Of a DNA stretch of 64,000 nt, positions 54,503-63,961 are shown piece after piece (position 1 is the first letter of the stretch; every line of letters starts with the position of its first letter). The stretch is from Marinomonas spartinae (GTDB lineage: Bacteria > Pseudomonadota > Gammaproteobacteria > Pseudomonadales > Marinomonadaceae). The stretch is taken from the NCBI RefSeq assembly GCF_016461715.1, contig NZ_JAEMUI010000019.1:40986-104985 (forward strand). Direction: 5' to 3'. The position numbers and the translations under genes were made by a program. The notes under the pieces were generated by a model that saw only the letters and a list, made by a program, of their open reading frames with translations, made no database searches and was not told the origin of the DNA.

Positions 54503-55405
54503 TTAATAAAATTTAACTTTATCTAAATACATACTTTCTTCTATTCGGTTAACGTAATGGTTTGGTGTTGTATTCGTCAGTGCTTTAAATTCACGCGTAA
54601 AATGTGCTTGGTCCGAAAACCCTAATCGATAGGCTAGCTCAGAAGGTTTTGTATGGGTATTTAAATTTATTTCATATAAAGCGGATTGAACTCGAACAAT
54701 GCGACAGAATGTTTTGGGCGTCATGCCTGTGTCTAATAAAAATTGTCTTTGTATTGTTCGGCAAGTATACCCTGTTATGTCTTCTAATTCTTTTATTTGA
54801 ACATTCCCTTTGTTAACGAAAATGTATTGAACGACTTGTTTTGAAAGACTTGAATGATTTCTAATGCCATGTTTTATTAAAAATTTAGAAAATAATAGAA
54901 CTTGATTAGTAAAAGACTCTTGGCTTGCAACTTGTTCAAATAAGTCATTTATCTTAAGGGCAATATCTTTAAATTCGGGCCTTTGGTTGATTAATTCAGA
55001 CGCCGAAAGATTCAGGAAATTAGGTGTCGAGGTTGCAGAAAATCGAACACCAAAATAACGATGTTTATAGGTAAACTCCACCGCTTCTGCACCGAGTGTT
55101 GTTCCACAAACGGTTGCTTTTGGCTTAGAACTGTCACAATCAAATAAAATATCAATACAACCATCTGGAATGGCATTAGTGACTTCTGATGATGCGGACT
55201 CAAAGCTATAAAAATGTGATACAAAGGGGATGTTAGATACTTTGACCGAATACTCTTCGGCTGCACAAAGGACAAACCAAGGCTGTTTAGACTTGATTTT
55301 AGCAATGCTATAATTTTCAATCATATTGGATAACCAATTTGTTATTATTCTTTTATTGTGGTTTTCCGGTTTAAAAAGCGGATACCAATTCTTAATAATA
55401 CTCAA
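54503..55405 (-). CDS. AraC-family regulator with DUF6597-type N-terminal domain
   Basis: 300 residues. The N-domain contains IPDGCIDILFDCDSSKPKATVCGTT, typical of this subgroup; the C-terminus has the AraC double helix-turn-helix (IKELEDITGYTCRTIQRQFLLDTGMTPKTF and ELAYRLGFSDQAHFTREFKALTNTTPNHYV). Codons are noticeably AT-rich. No neighbour is an obvious target; the aldehyde dehydrogenase upstream on the same strand is a candidate. Confidence 0.85.
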   Translation of the reverse strand: MSIIKNWYPLFKPENHNKRIITNWLSNMIENYSIAKIKSKQPWFVLCAAEEYSVKVSNIPFVSHFYSFESASSEVTNAIPDGCIDILFDCDSSKPKATVCGTTLGAEAVEFTYKHRYFGVRFSATSTPNFLNLSASELINQRPEFKDIALKINDLFEQVASQESFTNQVLLFSKFLIKHGIRNHSSLSKQVVQYIFVNKGNVQIKELEDITGYTCRTIQRQFLLDTGMTPKTFCRIVRVQSALYEINLNTHTKPSELAYRLGFSDQAHFTREFKALTNTTPNHYVNRIEESMYLDKVKFY

Positions 55406-55594
55406 GCTGAATGAGATGTTTTATTATTAATTATCTTTCATGTTTAACTCTCGATTATTATTATTTTAAAAAAGACCTTTTATAGAGTACTTCAGTCTGG
55501 TGTGTATGCAAAGGTCTTAGCACATAATTTTAAAAAGTATGATCCATAGGGCTGAGCGTTCAGTCATACCCTATGGATGGCAAGGCAACCGAAA

Positions 55595-56986
55595 TCAGCT
55601 AAAGATAACTTGGATATCGGTGTATTCCATTAAGCCTTCTTCTGAGAACTCGACGCCGAAACCAGAGGATTTCACGCCACCAAAAGGCGCATTGGGTTGA
55701 ATAGCACCGTGTTTATTAATCCAAACAGAGCCACACTCCATTCGAGCAGCGACTTTCTTTGCCATATCAATATCAGATGACCAGACGGAACCGCCAAGGC
55801 CATTAGGGCTATCGTTAGCAGAACGAATGGCATCATCAATATTTGAGTATTTTATAATGGGTAATGCAGGCCCAAACTGTTCTTCATCCACTAGAGAGTC
55901 GCCATTTTGTAAGTCGGCAATGATAGTGGGTGGAAAGAAAAGGCCTTCACCAGGATCGCCCCCTAGTAACACTTTTCCACGTTCTTTGGCTTCAGAAACC
56001 AATTGAGACACTTTATCAAATTGCGCTTTGTTTTGGATTGGCCCTAATATGCTGGCTTCATCCATGCCGTCACCGACGGGTATATTTTTAGCAAATGCAA
56101 CAAGTGACTCGCATACCGCATCATAAACAGACTCATGAACATACAATCGTTTCATTGCCGCACAAGTTTGACCATTATTAATAAAAGCCCCCCAAAATAA
56201 CCCTTCTGCAATGGCGCTAGGGTCAACATCTGGTAAGACGATGCCGGCGTCATTGCCCCCTAATTCTAGGGTCAGTCTCTTCATGGTGGTTGCTGCAGAC
56301 TGCATGACTTTCTGACCTGTTGCACAGGAACCAGTAAAGACAATTTTTCTAATATCTGGATGGGCAGACATGGCAGCACCTAGGTTAAATGTTTTGTCGT
56401 CACCCGTGACAACATTCACAACACCTATAGGTAAGGCTTCTTGCATGATTTCTATGAGACGAATGGTGGATAGTGGTGTACTTGGGGAAGGCTTAATAAC
56501 CACCGTGTTACCAGTTCTTAAGGCGGGCATTATGTGCCAAATGGCGATCATCACCGGAAAATTCCAAGGGGTAATCGAACCAACAACACCCAGAGGTTTT
56601 CTGTATAGCTCAACTTTGCCGTCTTGGTTATCTTGTAAGGTTTTAGCAGGAAGAGAAAGGTTCGATGTATAGTCTGCCCAAGCGACAGCACCCCCTATCT
56701 CCCAACGAGAGCCTAGACCATTCAAAGGTTTTCCTTGCTCCAGTGTGACCAGTTTAGCCAGCTCTTCGGAGTGATCTTGTATCGCTTTCGTGACAGCAAG
56801 ACAGTTTTTTTGAAGCTCCTCATCCGATAATGACGACCATGAAACAAAAGCGGACTTGGCTGATTCTACGGCAGCGTTTAGTTCATCATTGGCCATGTTC
56901 GGTGCATGACCGATAAGCTCACCTGTAGAAGGATTAAACACTTCAAAAGGCGTATTTTTGGTTACATTATAAGCGGAACTATTCAT
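55595..56986 (-). CDS. NAD(P)+-dependent aldehyde dehydrogenase
   Basis: 463 residues; catalytic Cys in FINNGQTCAAMKRLYV and Glu in LTLELGGNDAGIV; cofactor segments TPWNFPVMIAIWHIMPAL and FTGSCATGQKVM. A FeaR-like regulator gene lies just upstream on the same strand, so a phenylacetaldehyde or similar aryl aldehyde is a plausible substrate, which would feed the phenylacetate pathway at the right end of the window. Sequence alone does not fix the substrate. Confidence 0.88.
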   Translation of the reverse strand: MNSSAYNVTKNTPFEVFNPSTGELIGHAPNMANDELNAAVESAKSAFVSWSSLSDEELQKNCLAVTKAIQDHSEELAKLVTLEQGKPLNGLGSRWEIGGAVAWADYTSNLSLPAKTLQDNQDGKVELYRKPLGVVGSITPWNFPVMIAIWHIMPALRTGNTVVIKPSPSTPLSTIRLIEIMQEALPIGVVNVVTGDDKTFNLGAAMSAHPDIRKIVFTGSCATGQKVMQSAATTMKRLTLELGGNDAGIVLPDVDPSAIAEGLFWGAFINNGQTCAAMKRLYVHESVYDAVCESLVAFAKNIPVGDGMDEASILGPIQNKAQFDKVSQLVSEAKERGKVLLGGDPGEGLFFPPTIIADLQNGDSLVDEEQFGPALPIIKYSNIDDAIRSANDSPNGLGGSVWSSDIDMAKKVAARMECGSVWINKHGAIQPNAPFGGVKSSGFGVEFSEEGLMEYTDIQVIFS

Positions 56987-57101
56987 TGTTTTTATTCTCT
57001 CTAGTGACTCGGTGCATTAAAAATTGCGACTAACTAAGATCATAAAAACTCTTCTTGATAGGGGACTTGGATTTATCCGCCAACCGTATTGGACGATTAC
57101 G

Positions 57102-58022
57102 TCATTGTTCCATCAAGCTGGGAGGCATGTTGTATTTTTTGCGAAACTCGCGATAAAAGTAGGATAAATCATTGAACCCAGAACGTAATGCTATATCCGT
57201 AATGCTTTCATTCAGTAAACCGTCTTTTCGTAAACAAAGCTGCTTGTAGGCATATTCCAGTCGTGAACTGATAATTCTATGTTTGGGGGTTTCACCTAAC
57301 ACTTGAAAATGTCGCTGTAATGTTCGTTCGGAAATATTCAGATGAGACGCGATTTCCCGTGGAGAAAAATTTGAGTTTAAGTAATAACGGTTAATGAGAG
57401 CTAAGGCCTTTGACAGTAACTGTTCGCTTGGCTCTGCATGAGCAACCCGATGATTAGTATGAAGGTAGGCGCTGATTAAGCTAATAAACGCCTCGCCCAG
57501 ATGCTGTTGATCCATACATTCATAGTCAACCATTTTCTTTAGAACAGAGTATATGGCAAGCCAAAGAGGATCATCCCGTGAGATGTTTACACCACAATCG
57601 ACATTACCAAAGCGATGTATGGCTTCTTCACGGGGGATATGAAACGATATTTGACGGGATTGACCATAATCGTATCGAAACATCGATGGTTTGACGGAAT
57701 CGACAAGAAACATATCGCCAGGACGTAACTCGACTGTATTATTTCCTTGCTGAACTTGGCTGTATCCTGAATCTTGTATTAATAGGAAAAAGTATTCCCC
57801 TGGGTCTTGGCGTATGGATGCTTTATCCCGCTCTATATGCACAGAGTCAACATCAACAATCGCGGCCTCAAACGCGCCAAAGTGCCTTGTAGTTATGCCG
57901 CCATTAATAACGCTCGAGCTGGATTGAGGCTCTATGTTAAATAATCCGCAGACTTGACGGAGTTCAGAAGCAAACACCTCAACAGGCAAGTGATTATGAT
58001 GAGATTGAAGAAGTGGTTTCAT
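57102..58022 (-). CDS. AraC-family regulator, FeaR-like
   Basis: 306 residues with an AraC-binding-like N-terminal domain (PGEYFFLLIQDSGYSQVQQGNNTVELRPGDMFLVDSVKP) and C-terminal AraC DNA-binding domain (PREIASHLNISERTLQRHFQVLGETPK; ITDIALRSGFNDLSYFYREFRKKYNMPP). Domain layout and proximity to an aldehyde dehydrogenase parallel feaR-feaB of E. coli. Function inferred only. Confidence 0.82.
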   Translation of the reverse strand: MKPLLQSHHNHLPVEVFASELRQVCGLFNIEPQSSSSVINGGITTRHFGAFEAAIVDVDSVHIERDKASIRQDPGEYFFLLIQDSGYSQVQQGNNTVELRPGDMFLVDSVKPSMFRYDYGQSRQISFHIPREEAIHRFGNVDCGVNISRDDPLWLAIYSVLKKMVDYECMDQQHLGEAFISLISAYLHTNHRVAHAEPSEQLLSKALALINRYYLNSNFSPREIASHLNISERTLQRHFQVLGETPKHRIISSRLEYAYKQLCLRKDGLLNESITDIALRSGFNDLSYFYREFRKKYNMPPSLMEQ

Positions 58023-58047
58023 CTAGACCTCATTGGAATTTCTTTAT

Positions 58048-58244
58048 GAGACCTTTGCACGGCGGCTTCGTCCGCGATTTTATACAAAGATCTTCTTCAT
58101 TATTGTTATTTGATAGACCTTACCGGGTCATTATTGAACCTGCTCATGGCTCGACGAAAGCTCAATGATGAGAAATCCAAAAATATGGGGTTCCATTACT
58201 GTCAACAGTACAACATCCAAGGTGCTATCGCCAAGCGCTTTTAG
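58048..58244 (+). pseudogene. IS5-family insertion sequence remnant
   Basis: GAGACCTTTGCACG at 58048-58061 looks like a terminal inverted repeat, and 85 bases later an ATG (58146) opens MARRKLNDEKSKN, resembling IS5-type transposase N-termini, but the frame ends after 32 codons. The rest of the element is missing. Confidence 0.5.
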
Positions 58245-58269
58245 CAATCAAAATGGCAGTGGTGAGTCG

Positions 58270-58752
58270 TCAAGTCGGTTCACTGATAGGAAATAAGCTC
58301 AAAGGAAATTCTCTGGTGATTTTGGGCTGTTTCATTGAAAACATGGTATTGACGGAGCGCACCCCTTTGGCTTGGAGCAGCTTTTTACTTAACAGCTCGT
58401 CATAACTGTCTAAATTTTTGGTGATGATTTTTAACAGAAAATCGCAATCACCACTGACGGAATGGCACTCTTGTATTTCTGGGCATTCCCGTACAATTGT
58501 CAAAAAGGGGGCTAAGGTTTCAGGGTGATGGTTGTCCATTGACACCTGAGCAAAAGCGATCACATGCAAGTTCACCTTTTTGGCATTTAACTCAGCGGTA
58601 TAGTTGGTTATATAGCCTTCATCTTCCAAACGTTTTAAGCGTCGCCAGCATGGCGCGGTCGAAAGACCAATCTTCTCGGCTAACTCCTTGTTACTTAAGC
58701 GTCCGTCTTTTTGTAAAGCGGCTAAGATACTGATATCAAACTTATCAAGCAT
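58270..58752 (-). CDS. Lrp/AsnC-family regulator
   Basis: 160 residues: helix-turn-helix LDKFDISILAALQKDGRLSNKELAEKIGLSTAPCWRRLKRLEDEGYI and an AsnC ligand domain (ECHSVSGDCDFLLKIITKNLDSYDELL). Divergent from the 2-oxoacid dehydrogenase genes and therefore their probable regulator, as BkdR is for bkd operons; an amino acid or its oxoacid is the likely effector. Confidence 0.9.
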   Translation of the reverse strand: MLDKFDISILAALQKDGRLSNKELAEKIGLSTAPCWRRLKRLEDEGYITNYTAELNAKKVNLHVIAFAQVSMDNHHPETLAPFLTIVRECPEIQECHSVSGDCDFLLKIITKNLDSYDELLSKKLLQAKGVRSVNTMFSMKQPKITREFPLSLFPISEPT

Positions 58753-58912
58753 AAGAATGTTTCCATTTATTGTTATTTGGAGAAACGATATTGCTTAGTT
58801 TGGCAAAAGCTCAGCAATTAAGAAAGATAATTTCGCTGAAGTATCGATAACATTAACTACATCATACCAATAACAATAAAGCTGAAAAGCTGCCAACAAA
58901 TGGTGTACGACT

Positions 58913-61018
58913 ATGAATCAAGTATTGAGAGAAGCTACCCGCACAAAGCGTCCCCCTAAAAGTGAGCCTGCTGTCGATTGGAGGCATATCAGCCGATTGA
59001 TGTTGCAATCGCGGGCCCTTGATGAGATTGAAGAGAAAGAATTGGTGCCTGAAAAGCTGGTGTTTAATCAGTTTTCTGCCCGCGGTCACGATTTTTCCCA
59101 GATTTTGTTAGGCTCTCTGCTAACCCATCCGCACGATGGGGCAACCGGCTATTATCGGTCTAGACCTTTTGTAATGAGCCTTGGCATTCATTTAGATGAT
59201 GTTGTTGCTTCCCCAATGGCCAAAGCTGGAGGTTACAGTGATGGAAGAGACATTGGCGTGGTATGTAATTTTCCCAATGCCAATAGAAATGGCGCCATGC
59301 TGTTTCCTATGTGTGGCGGCGTCGGGGCGCAATACACGCCGATCTCCGGTTGGGCACAAGCCATTCTCTATCGTAAAAATCAATTAAAAGATTTTAGTTA
59401 TACGGGGGCCATTGGCGTTTCCATGGGAGGGGATGCCTCCATGTCAACCAGCGGTTTTTGGTCGGCATTGAATATTGCAACCACCAATCATTTGCCGCAT
59501 TTGTTTTATATTGAAGACAATGGTTACGGTATCTCTGTCCCTCAAGGGGTGCAAACCCCAGGTGGCGATCAAGTCGCTAATCTACGTTCCTATAAAAACC
59601 TGAAAATTATCGATGGTGATGGCACAGACCCGCAACGGACGCCATTGCTGATAAAAGAAGCCGTGGATTATGTCCGTTCCGGTAAAGGTACCTGTTTATT
59701 AAGGCTGAAAGTGCCTCGTCTATGCGGGCATACTTTCCAGGACACACAAACCTATAAAACGGCCGATTTTATTGCTGAAGAGCAAGCACGAGATCCGCTT
59801 CCTAAACTCAAACACTATCTACTAGAAAACGACCTGATGAGTTTGGAGGAATGGGAAGAGCTGGAAGCACAGTCTAATCGAGAGATTCGTGAGTCCGTTG
59901 AGCGGGCGAAACAGCGTATGCAGCCGGATCCAGACCAATTGACACGCTTTGTTTACGCGGAAAAAGATCAGGTGCAACTTAGAGGCGGGTTGGCAGCGGA
60001 TGGTCATCGCTTTCCTGATCATAGTGAAGAGCCCAAACCTGAGGGTGCTCGTCTTAATATGATCGCGGCTATTCGAAAAACACTGGATTATGAGTTATCT
60101 ACTAACCCTAAAGTAGTTGTCTTTGGTGAGGATGTTGGGCCAAAAGGAGGGGTACACGGTGCAACCTTAGGGCTTAATGAAAAGTTTGGTGACGCCAGAG
60201 TGTTTGACACTAGCTTATCTGAAGAAGGGATTATTGGGCGTTCTGTGGGGATGGCACTGAATGGGTTGATGCCGGTGCCGGAAATACAGTTCCGTAAATA
60301 CGCGGAACCGGCCGCAGAGCAACTGTCCGATACGGGAATTATGCGCTGGCGTACCCATAACCAGTTTGCTGCGCCCATGGTTGTTAGAATCCCTGGAGGG
60401 TTTGCACGTCGAGGTGACCCATGGCACTCCATGAGTGACGAAGTGGAATGGGCGCATAAAGTGGGTTGGCAACTTGCCATACCTTCTAATGCCGAAGACG
60501 CGGTGGGTTTGTTGCGCTATGCCCTACGAGACAACAATCCAACCATTTTCTTTGAGCATCGATCTTTGCTGGATAATAGCTGGTCCCGTCGACCATATCC
60601 TGGAGATGACTATGTGATTCCGTTTGGCAAAGCGAGGACAATTCTAGTCGGAACAGCTCTAACGGTTGTCTGTTGGGGGGCGATGGTAGAGCGCTGTGAA
60701 AAGGCAGCAAAGCGTTTGGATATGGCAATTGAGGTGATTGATCTTAGAACCATTCAGCCTTGGGATAAGGAGGCAGTGTTTGAGTCTGTGGAAAAAACGG
60801 GGCGTTGTCTAATTGTTCATGAAGATAATAAAACCGCTGGTTTTGGGGCTGAAATCGCCGCCACGATTGCGGATGAGCTGTTTTTTTCTTTGGATGCACC
60901 CATTAAACGCTTGACCATGCCCGATATCCCCAGCCCTCATAATAGTGGCTTGTTAGATCGAGCGCTTCCCAATGAAGACACCATTGCTCACGCAATGAAA
61001 AGCCAAATTGAAGTGTGA
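58913..61018 (+). CDS. Fused E1 alpha-beta subunit of a 2-oxoacid dehydrogenase
   Basis: 701 residues in which the usual two E1 proteins are fused. Residues about 1-350 are the alpha part with the TPP site GVSMGGDASMSTSGFWSALNIA and LFYIEDNGYGISVP; about 375-701 are the beta part (KVVVFGEDVGPKGGVHGATLGL, RIPGGFARRGDPWHS, LIVHEDNKTAGFGAEIAATI). It decarboxylates a 2-oxoacid and reductively acylates the E2 lipoyl group. Similar fused E1 proteins act on branched-chain or aromatic oxoacids. E2 follows after 9 bases; no E3 is present. Confidence 0.88.
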   Translation: MNQVLREATRTKRPPKSEPAVDWRHISRLMLQSRALDEIEEKELVPEKLVFNQFSARGHDFSQILLGSLLTHPHDGATGYYRSRPFVMSLGIHLDDVVASPMAKAGGYSDGRDIGVVCNFPNANRNGAMLFPMCGGVGAQYTPISGWAQAILYRKNQLKDFSYTGAIGVSMGGDASMSTSGFWSALNIATTNHLPHLFYIEDNGYGISVPQGVQTPGGDQVANLRSYKNLKIIDGDGTDPQRTPLLIKEAVDYVRSGKGTCLLRLKVPRLCGHTFQDTQTYKTADFIAEEQARDPLPKLKHYLLENDLMSLEEWEELEAQSNREIRESVERAKQRMQPDPDQLTRFVYAEKDQVQLRGGLAADGHRFPDHSEEPKPEGARLNMIAAIRKTLDYELSTNPKVVVFGEDVGPKGGVHGATLGLNEKFGDARVFDTSLSEEGIIGRSVGMALNGLMPVPEIQFRKYAEPAAEQLSDTGIMRWRTHNQFAAPMVVRIPGGFARRGDPWHSMSDEVEWAHKVGWQLAIPSNAEDAVGLLRYALRDNNPTIFFEHRSLLDNSWSRRPYPGDDYVIPFGKARTILVGTALTVVCWGAMVERCEKAAKRLDMAIEVIDLRTIQPWDKEAVFESVEKTGRCLIVHEDNKTAGFGAEIAATIADELFFSLDAPIKRLTMPDIPSPHNSGLLDRALPNEDTIAHAMKSQIEV

Positions 61019-61027
61019 GGGGCTGTT

Positions 61028-62317
61028 ATGAATCAATCAATCGAGATTACATTGCCGAATAACACGCTGGAAGGCACGATCGCCACCCTGTCTACATGGC
61101 TAGTGAAAGAAGGGGAGCATGTGATAAAAGGAGCGCCCATCCTTGAGCTTGAAACCGACAAAGTAGCAATGGAGGTGTGTGCTGAGCAGGATGGGGTGAT
61201 AGACAAAATGCTTGTGTCCCCTGGTGAAGAGGTGGGTGAAAAAACCATATTTGGCTATTTAGAAAGTGACCTGACACAAGATCAAAAACAGAAAAGCAGC
61301 GAATCCATAGGTAGCGAGTTGGAAACCAGCGAGCAATATTCTGCTGAGTCTGAGCGTTCGAACAGAGATCACTCACAGGATGCCGCGACGCCTAAATTAA
61401 AAGGGCGCGTAAGAGGAAAAGAAAATCGGCGTCATCTTATTGGTCCAGCGGTTAGAAAGTTACTGAGAAAGCATAATCTCAATATAGAGCAAATTGCTGG
61501 TACAGGAATGGGGGGGCGGGTGACTCGAAATGACATTCTGGCTTTTATCAACGAAAAACCTGCTATGGGGTCCGATGATTCAGATTCCCCCATCTCGTCA
61601 GGTAACAATAGCGAAGCAAAGAGCCAAATGATTCCCCATACGCCCATGCGTAAAGCCATTGCCAATCATATGGTCGACAGCCTGCTGCGTACTTCGCCCC
61701 ATGTTACCAGTGTGTTTGAAATGGACATGGGGGCCGTTATCGAGCATAGGAAACTGTGCAAAATGGGCTTTGATGAAGCCGGTGTGAAGTTGACCTTTAC
61801 CGCGTATTTTGTGATGGCAGCAGCCCAGGCCATCCAAAAAGTCCCAGTCATCAACTCACGATTTCATGAGGAAAGCTTAGAAGTATTGGAAGACATTAAC
61901 ATCGGAGTAGGGACCGCGTTGGGAGACGATGGGCTTGTTGTGCCTGTTATTAAGCAGGTACAGATGAAGAAACTGTTTGAAGTGGCTACCTTGCTGCAAC
62001 AGCAAACGGAACGTGCCAGACAGGGTAAGTTGACCCCAGCGGACATGAAAGGAGGAACCTTTACCATATCCAATCATGGAGTCAGTGGTAGCCTGTTGGC
62101 GACCCCCATCATTATTAACCAGCCCCAGGTGGCGATTTTGGGCATTGGTAAGTTGGAAAAAAGGGTGGTTGTTGAAGAGATAGATGGGCAGGACACCATG
62201 GTCATTCGTCCCAAATGTTATGTTTCTCTTAGCATTGATCATAGGGCATTAGATGCCTATCAGGCGAACGCATTCCTGAGTCATTTTGTTGAAACAATTG
62301 AACAGTGGGGAAAGTAG
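61028..62317 (+). CDS. Dihydrolipoamide acyltransferase (E2)
   Basis: 429 residues: one lipoyl domain (Lys in ELETDKVAMEVCA), E3-binding domain (GPAVRKLLRKHNLNIEQIAGTGMGGRVTRNDILAF), and the catalytic domain ending SIDHRALDAYQANAFL. The usual catalytic DHRxxDG reads DHRALDA; His and Asp are kept. Partner of the fused E1; uses an E3 from elsewhere. Confidence 0.93.
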   Translation: MNQSIEITLPNNTLEGTIATLSTWLVKEGEHVIKGAPILELETDKVAMEVCAEQDGVIDKMLVSPGEEVGEKTIFGYLESDLTQDQKQKSSESIGSELETSEQYSAESERSNRDHSQDAATPKLKGRVRGKENRRHLIGPAVRKLLRKHNLNIEQIAGTGMGGRVTRNDILAFINEKPAMGSDDSDSPISSGNNSEAKSQMIPHTPMRKAIANHMVDSLLRTSPHVTSVFEMDMGAVIEHRKLCKMGFDEAGVKLTFTAYFVMAAAQAIQKVPVINSRFHEESLEVLEDINIGVGTALGDDGLVVPVIKQVQMKKLFEVATLLQQQTERARQGKLTPADMKGGTFTISNHGVSGSLLATPIIINQPQVAILGIGKLEKRVVVEEIDGQDTMVIRPKCYVSLSIDHRALDAYQANAFLSHFVETIEQWGK

Positions 62318-62332
62318 CAAGGCAATGAATAT

Positions 62333-62365
62333 CATACAGGGCGTTATTATCTGATGCCCTGTATG
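62333..62365. terminator. Hairpin between convergent E2 and paaX
   Basis: CATACAGGGC/GCCCTGTATG, 10-base perfect arms. No T run on either side, so it may act as a bidirectional stop. Confidence 0.5.
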
Positions 62366-62376
62366 ACCGGGGCGTG

Positions 62377-63303
62377 TTAGATATTAAGACCACCAAAACG
62401 CTCATAGAATAAAGCGTTAGCTTCTGGCAATGGCCCGTGAACGGACTCTAGATTGTGCTCAATCCATTTTTCCGTTGCTGGCGTGAGTTTGCGATAAATG
62501 TTTCGGCACAGTTGTCGAGCGGCTCTGCCTTCCCAGTCTATTGGGAGAAGTTCTCTTGGTAAATGTGGGTCTCTTAGCAAGAGTTTACGGTAGTCATGAA
62601 TCAGTAGGGTTCGCGTTAAAAAACAAGACTGCGGGTCAAGTGTATCCAGCTCGGAAAGCTCTTGCCAAACCGGTAAAAATAATTCGATAAACTCTTGGTA
62701 ATGTTGGCTGAGAGCATCCAGATTCCAGCAGTCTCTAACCAATTCTTGTATCGGTTTGTTGCTAAACTGAGTGTTTGATGAGGCCTCAAAGACAATGACT
62801 TTCTCTTCTAGATTAAGGGAGAGCAAAATCGCTTTGAGGGTTTGTTTGTCGCAACATGGGCTGGCAATCAGTTGCGTGGAAAACGTGGCAAAGCCTTGCC
62901 ATTGAAGCTCATCCATTAGTTGCTTTTTTTCATCAGGGTTGAGATGGCTGCCAATAATGAGTAGCCATGAACCGTTCCAAGTTTGTATGTTCGGGCTATA
63001 AATGCGCTGAAAAGCTTGCTCGAATTTTCTGTGTCCTTGCGTCGTTAAGCGGTAATAGCTTTTACGGCCGACTTTTTCACTCTCTAGCCAACCGTCCTGC
63101 GTCAGTCGAAAAATTGAGGTTCTCATTAAACGTTCGCTAATGCCTATCGGTTCCAGGGCATTGATTAGGCTACCTAGCCAAACGGTACTGCCGTGTGGCT
63201 CGATGGTATCACCATACAGAGAAATAATTAAAGAGGAGGCTCTAATAGGTTTTTGGTTTTGAAAACGCTTCAGTAGAGTGTTAAGTGTTTTTAGTTCATT
63301 CAT
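62377..63303 (-). CDS. paaX: Phenylacetate pathway repressor
   Basis: 308 residues, PaaX family: an N-terminal winged helix (RASSLIISLYGDTIEPHGSTVWLGSLINAL, SERLMRTSIFRLTQDGWLESEKVGRKSYYRLT) and the C-terminal domain with WEGRAARQLCRNIYRKL. Represses paa genes until phenylacetyl-CoA binds (family knowledge). Downstream of paaY on the same strand with a hairpin between them. Confidence 0.93.
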   Translation of the reverse strand: MNELKTLNTLLKRFQNQKPIRASSLIISLYGDTIEPHGSTVWLGSLINALEPIGISERLMRTSIFRLTQDGWLESEKVGRKSYYRLTTQGHRKFEQAFQRIYSPNIQTWNGSWLLIIGSHLNPDEKKQLMDELQWQGFATFSTQLIASPCCDKQTLKAILLSLNLEEKVIVFEASSNTQFSNKPIQELVRDCWNLDALSQHYQEFIELFLPVWQELSELDTLDPQSCFLTRTLLIHDYRKLLLRDPHLPRELLPIDWEGRAARQLCRNIYRKLTPATEKWIEHNLESVHGPLPEANALFYERFGGLNI

Positions 63304-63332
63304 TGAGACAGGCTATGAGTATCGTTTGATTG

Positions 63333-63360
63333 AAGGCACCATTCTCTGAAATGGTGCCTT
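63333..63360 (-). terminator. Hairpin between paaY and paaX
   Basis: AAGGCACCATT/AATGGTGCCTT, 11-base perfect arms around a 6-base loop. Probably a terminator or attenuator that makes paaX expression partly independent; no good T run is seen. Confidence 0.45.
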
Positions 63361-63370
63361 AAGAGTAAAG

Positions 63371-63961
63371 CTAATTATTTTTTGGCTTATGATGGCCCGT
63401 TTTCAAGCTGGGTCTATCGGCTTCAGGTTCGGTTAAGGGATGACACTCAACCATAGACTCCAAACAGCGAGTGGTCAGGTCGATGTACTCTTGCGTTCCG
63501 GTTTGTTTCCATTTTAACTCTTCATCGCTGACTTGTCGGACGAGTCTCGCTGGACTGCCCATTAGGAGTGAGCGAGCGTCACAAGAAAAACGACTTTTAA
63601 CAAAGGCCGCTGCGGCGACAATAGATTCTGGTCCAATGTTCGCTTCGTCCATCACTACAGCGTTCATGCCGATCAAGCTGTCTTCACCGATAACACAACC
63701 ATGCAATATAGCGCCATGGCCAATATGTCCATGTTTGCCGATGATGGTATGACTGCCAGCAAACCCATGAACAACACAGTTATCTTGTAAGTTAGATTCT
63801 TCCTCCATGGTAATACGGCCAAAGTCTCCTCTTAGGCAGGCGCCTGGGCCAACATAACAGCCTTGTTTAATAATAACATCACCAATTATAACAGCAGTAG
63901 GATGAACATAAGCGGTTGGGTGAACCACGGGCGTAACGCCATCAATTTTGTAACAGGCCAT
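63371..63961 (-). CDS. paaY: PaaY thioesterase (gamma-carbonic anhydrase-like hexapeptide protein)
   Basis: 196 residues with left-handed beta-helix hexapeptide repeats (VHPTAYVHPTAVIIGDVII, NLQDNCVVHGFAGSHTIIGKHGHIGHGAILHGCVIGEDSLIG) and conserved metal-site histidines. PaaY hydrolyses dead-end CoA thioesters in phenylacetate degradation. The rest of the paa cluster presumably lies beyond base 64000, upstream on this strand. Confidence 0.93.
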   Translation of the reverse strand: MACYKIDGVTPVVHPTAYVHPTAVIIGDVIIKQGCYVGPGACLRGDFGRITMEEESNLQDNCVVHGFAGSHTIIGKHGHIGHGAILHGCVIGEDSLIGMNAVVMDEANIGPESIVAAAAFVKSRFSCDARSLLMGSPARLVRQVSDEELKWKQTGTQEYIDLTTRCLESMVECHPLTEPEADRPSLKTGHHKPKNN

